Source: Deuterostichococcus epilithicus (Eukaryota > Chlorophyta > Trebouxiophyceae > Prasiolales > Stichococcaceae). From it: a stretch of 64,000 bases of DNA. Within the stretch, counting starts at the first letter, position 1, and the number at the start of each line of letters is the position of its first letter. Position numbers and translations under genes: made by a program. Under the pieces are notes generated by a model that made no database searches, had not been told where the DNA came from, and saw only the letters and a program-made list of their open reading frames with translations. The DNA lies in NCBI GenBank assembly GCA_033439295.1, contig JAVTLE010000008.1:2852001-2916000 (forward strand). Reading direction: 5' to 3'. Shown piece after piece: positions 60,731-64,000 of this stretch.

Positions 60731-63700
60731 ATGCTGCCAGAATCGCTACTGGCGAGGAGTTCCCGGTCGCTGCTGTCATCCAGCAGCACCGCATACCTTG
60801 TCAGGGCGGCCTCGAGGGTACGCATCGATGGACTCGCGCGGCACAGCCGGCCCCAGAGCCAGCGTACATACCAGCAGCCAGGGCAGCTGGGCCCTCAACA
60901 GGGTTGGGCCACCCTCATTTGCAGCGCGGCACGGCGGCCTGACGATAGCGGTCGCGACACAGGCAGTCGGTCCGACACAGTAGCAAACGCTGGCGATGCC
61001 GGCAGGCGCCGGCAGGTGGGGCTGCACCTCCTGTCTGACCTGGCAAGCACTGCAGGTTGGGGTGGCGGCGTGCACTTGTGCAATCAGGGCGATGCAGCTT
61101 TGCCGCATCACATGGGGGCTATATCAGCTCAGTACGCTCTGTAATAGGCTTGATATCTTCGCTGTAACGTGCATGCATGCGCACCATCATGCTGCCTCAG
61201 CTTCCGCACAGCTGCTGACACTGCGTGCCCGTCGCCTGAAGCTATGCGGCGAGAGGCAGATCAAGCGCTTCGCAACCTGCTGTCTGTGATGCTGCCCTGC
61301 GCACTGCTGTGGCTGCATTGACGTTGGCCGTGCGCCGCAGTCAGCTGGCGGCATGCAGCGCAGCACGGGGTCCCGCCAGCACAGCAACATTTTGCTCTGA
61401 TCTGAACCTCTGTGGACTGATTGAAGGTTCCATCTGCCCCCGCACAATTATTTGTTGTGCACCTGCTGCCGCAGTCTCGGCGGTTCGCATCGCAGCAGGC
61501 GGGCTCCGGCGGCGACGGTGACAACTCCCCGTTGTGGCCCGTGCGCTACATTGTGGAGCGGCTGTTCCTGCAGCAGCGGCAGCAGGAAGCAGAAGCACGG
61601 CCGCAGCAGCCTGCCAGGGTGCGCAGTCCTTCCGGACGCCATTCTGCTGCCATTATAGGCTTCTCTGGAGAGGCAACCTGACCTGCTTACCATCCGCGGG
61701 GTGCCAAGCTGTGCTGCGACGGCGGCGGGAGGCTGCCAAGCGGGGAGGTGTGACGAACCTTCACGGACAAACAGCAGCAATGGCAGTCTGCTGGGCCGCA
61801 ATTGCGATGCAGATGGTCCGTTCTGCAATGGTCTGCTGTGCAGCGAAGATTCGCGTTCATATCTTGAATGGCGCAGAAGCATTGCATCGCCTACGTCGCA
61901 TCTCCGTGGCTCTCTTTGCACGGCTTTTGGCGCTTCCTCCTCAGGCGGATGCGACAGGCCTGCCGGCCGCCTCGCTGCTGCGTGTTGGTGCGCGGCGGCG
62001 GCTGGCTGCGGCAGGCGCTGAAGCAGTCCAGAGTGGCGGCGCAGGCGGCCTGCGAGAAGCGGACACAGTATCTGCAGCACGTGAGTGTCAATCTGCTTCA
62101 ATGCAAAGCTACAACCTTGCGCCGTTGCTGGACGACATGACCCAAAGCCGCCATGCGCAGTGGGGTGTGCTGCCTGCTCCGTGCTGGGACTCTCCGAGAA
62201 TATTGGAGATCCTACCTCTTCTGAGCCGCCTGCAGCTCATGTGCACGCTTGATCTGGCGGGCCGACGCACAGACCTGTCTATCAGCGGCAGCGTCACTGG
62301 CGGCAGCTGCCGCACCGGCGCGACGTCCGTCTCGGAAGGCAGCAATGAGCCAGAGGCGCACATGCAGCTGTGGGTGGCTTTGTGTTTCCTTGGTGGCCCT
62401 GCTGCTGCTGATTGTCGACCAGGAACCGCAACTTCATCCGCACATGCACAGGGCCCAGCCAGCGAACAGACACCTCGGGCAGCCGGCCTGGCCCGCCGGA
62501 GGCGGATAGTGGTGGTGGCAGCGTGCCGCCCGACCGGCGCGGCGGCGCCGATGCGCGCTCGATGCAGGAGCTGACGGCGGCTGCTGAATGGCAGCTGCAG
62601 CGGGCGCGGTCGGAGCTGCGCCGCGCCACGGAAGCACAGGTGAGAGGCAACGCAAGGGTGATGCACTTTGATTCATATGTTGTCTTGGAGCTTGGCTTTT
62701 GGCGCTGCGCCAGTCGGGGTGCTGCAGACCACGGTTGTGAGGCGCCACTCGCAGACGACCTTGGTTGCTGCGGCGGGGACCTGCCATGGGGGCGCGGCAT
62801 GGCCGGCAGAATAGTGAGACGGCAGCCCTCTCCACAGCTCTGGAAGCCCTTTCCTTTCGAGCGTAGGCTCCAGTGCAATGGCGCCGAATTAGGGGCGTTC
62901 CCGTGTTGCATTGCATGTGGTATGCTGCCGACATGGGGATGCCTGCGCACTCCCGGTGTCTGGCGCGACACCCCACCGTTTACGCCTGGCCTGTCGAGCG
63001 CATGTCAGAAGTGGGCGAGCTTGCGGCCGCCTGGCCTGAAAGTTTTTGTTCTGTGATGGCAGGAGCGTGACGCGGCAGGAGCGGTGGCAGCCGCGAGCAG
63101 CGCAGCCGGTGCAGCCGCATCTTCACCCTCCTGTACAGACGGGAGGCCAGCCACAGCACAGCCAGGCGGTCCGGCGGGCGGTTCGGAAGACAGTAGTAGC
63201 CACGAATCGGCCCCGCATGGCGTCGCAGCAGGCGACAGCAGCAGCGGTGGTGGCAACGCCAAGGGTGCAGAGGCTCTTGCGCAGCCTGCGCCTGGGAATG
63301 GCTCAATGGGTGCGTCCGGCGCCGCTGCTCTTGTGTGCCAGGTGGTTTGACGCCGCTTGCAGAGACGCTAAATGCCGCGGCCCACTGCCACGAAACATCA
63401 GTGCAGAACCAGCAACTGCCTGCTGGAGCGTGCAAAAGGGTGGAGCGACACCGGAGACTCGCTTAAGAACAGCGCACGCCCGCTGATGCGCGCAGGTGCA
63501 GACGCCGCGGCGGCGGCGGCAGCGGCGCAAAAGGCGGGGCGCCGGGGCCTGCAGCAGCAGCTGCGGCGGCACCAGGAGCAGCAGCAGACAGAGGAGCAGG
63601 CGACGGGGCGGGAGGAGGGCCAGCGCCGCAGCAGCAGCTGGATCCGGCTGCCGCACATCCACATCCCCAGCCTGCGGCGGCAGAAGACGCCGACACTCGA

Positions 63701-63794
63701 CCTGCCGATGGTGCCGGTGAGTGCTTTGCTGCTCCGGACATCTGTGTTTTCCATGTGGTTACAGGCGTCGTACGTCGATCAGAAGCTGGCATGA
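60731..63794 (+). CDS. Hypothetical protein with mitochondrial-type presequence
   Basis: Seven exons with agreeing phases: 60731-60817, 61475-61618, 61945-62080, 62452-62639, 63063-63309, 63496-63716 and 63765-63794 (TGA); 350 residues. I do not recognise a family. Exon 1 (MLPESLLARSSRSLLSSSST) plus RRFASQQ in exon 2 look like a mitochondrial (or plastid) targeting peptide: Arg/Ser/Leu-rich, no acids after the start. PLWPVRYIVERLFLQQRQQ follows. Exons 4 and 6 hold charged, probably helical stretches (MQELTAAAEWQLQRARSELR; GLQQQLRRHQEQQQTEEQ), and exon 5 is Ala/Gly/Ser-rich and probably disordered. The C-terminus is SYVDQKLA. No membrane segment is evident in the spliced product. The ATG at 60593 is an alternative start. 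Confidence 0.6.
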
Positions 63795-64000
63795 GCCGCC
63801 CTGCGGGCCTGCTACGGCCGCTTCTTAGCGGCCACTGTGGGTGGCGGCATCACCGTGCGTCCCGCCAGCCCTTGTGCTGAAAGTCGTGCTGCTGACACAT
63901 TCTGCCTGATGTCGCCCTTCTCTGTTCCAAAAAAATGTCGGTCGCAAACCACGCCGGTGACTTCCATGTGCCAGCATACACACATCGGTGCAACAGTGAG
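63795..64000 (+). other. 3' flank of the last gene
   Basis: 206 bases to the window end. Nothing recognisable; no TGTAA is present, so the transcript end may lie beyond the window. Confidence 0.4.

Overview
The window looks like nuclear DNA of a green alga, most likely a Chlorella-like trebouxiophyte. Exons are very GC-rich and are cut by many short GT-AG (a few GC-AG) introns. Plant-type TTTAGGG telomere-like heptamers are scattered through non-coding sequence, and one gene carries an algal TGTAA polyadenylation motif. The neighbouring genes are typical of the green lineage (a plant-type TOM9/TOM22 and an mTERF relic). Taxonomy is inference; I could not search a database.

Positions 1-47905 (+) hold the 3' part of one giant type I modular polyketide synthase. 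I traced about 83 exons by hand, roughly 18.9 kb of coding sequence or about 6,290 residues. Reading phase agrees at every junction except one exon with an apparent one-base error. Domain order is: partial KS1-DH1-KR1-ACP-ACP; KS2-DH2-ER-KR2-ACP; KS3-DH3-KR3-ACP-ACP; KS4-DH4-KR4-ACP-ACP. No acyltransferase domain is present in any module, so extender units must be loaded in trans. There is no thioesterase or reductase at the end. Instead the last ACP is joined in phase to a domain that resembles the C-terminal autoproteolytic domain of nucleoporin Nup98, without the His-Phe-Ser cleavage site. This is the most unusual feature of the window. The intervals between exons contain foldback hairpins, a 63-bp tandem repeat and two broken tandem copies of PKS exons.

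Positions 47906-49622 show no gene. A compact group follows: an SDHAF3/ACN9-like succinate dehydrogenase assembly factor (-), a 73-residue TOM9/TOM22 import receptor subunit (-), and, divergent from it, a five-exon GNAT acetyltransferase (+). Next come a TRF4/PAPD5-type non-canonical poly(A) polymerase with a long RGG tail (53535-58626, +), a decayed mTERF-like locus (about 59143-60262, +), and a seven-exon gene of unknown function with a mitochondrial-type presequence (60731-63794, +).

Functionally, the PKS modules would each condense, reduce and dehydrate an acyl chain. Module 2 would also saturate it. The downstream genes are housekeeping (mitochondrial biogenesis, RNA surveillance) and show no obvious link to polyketide chemistry.
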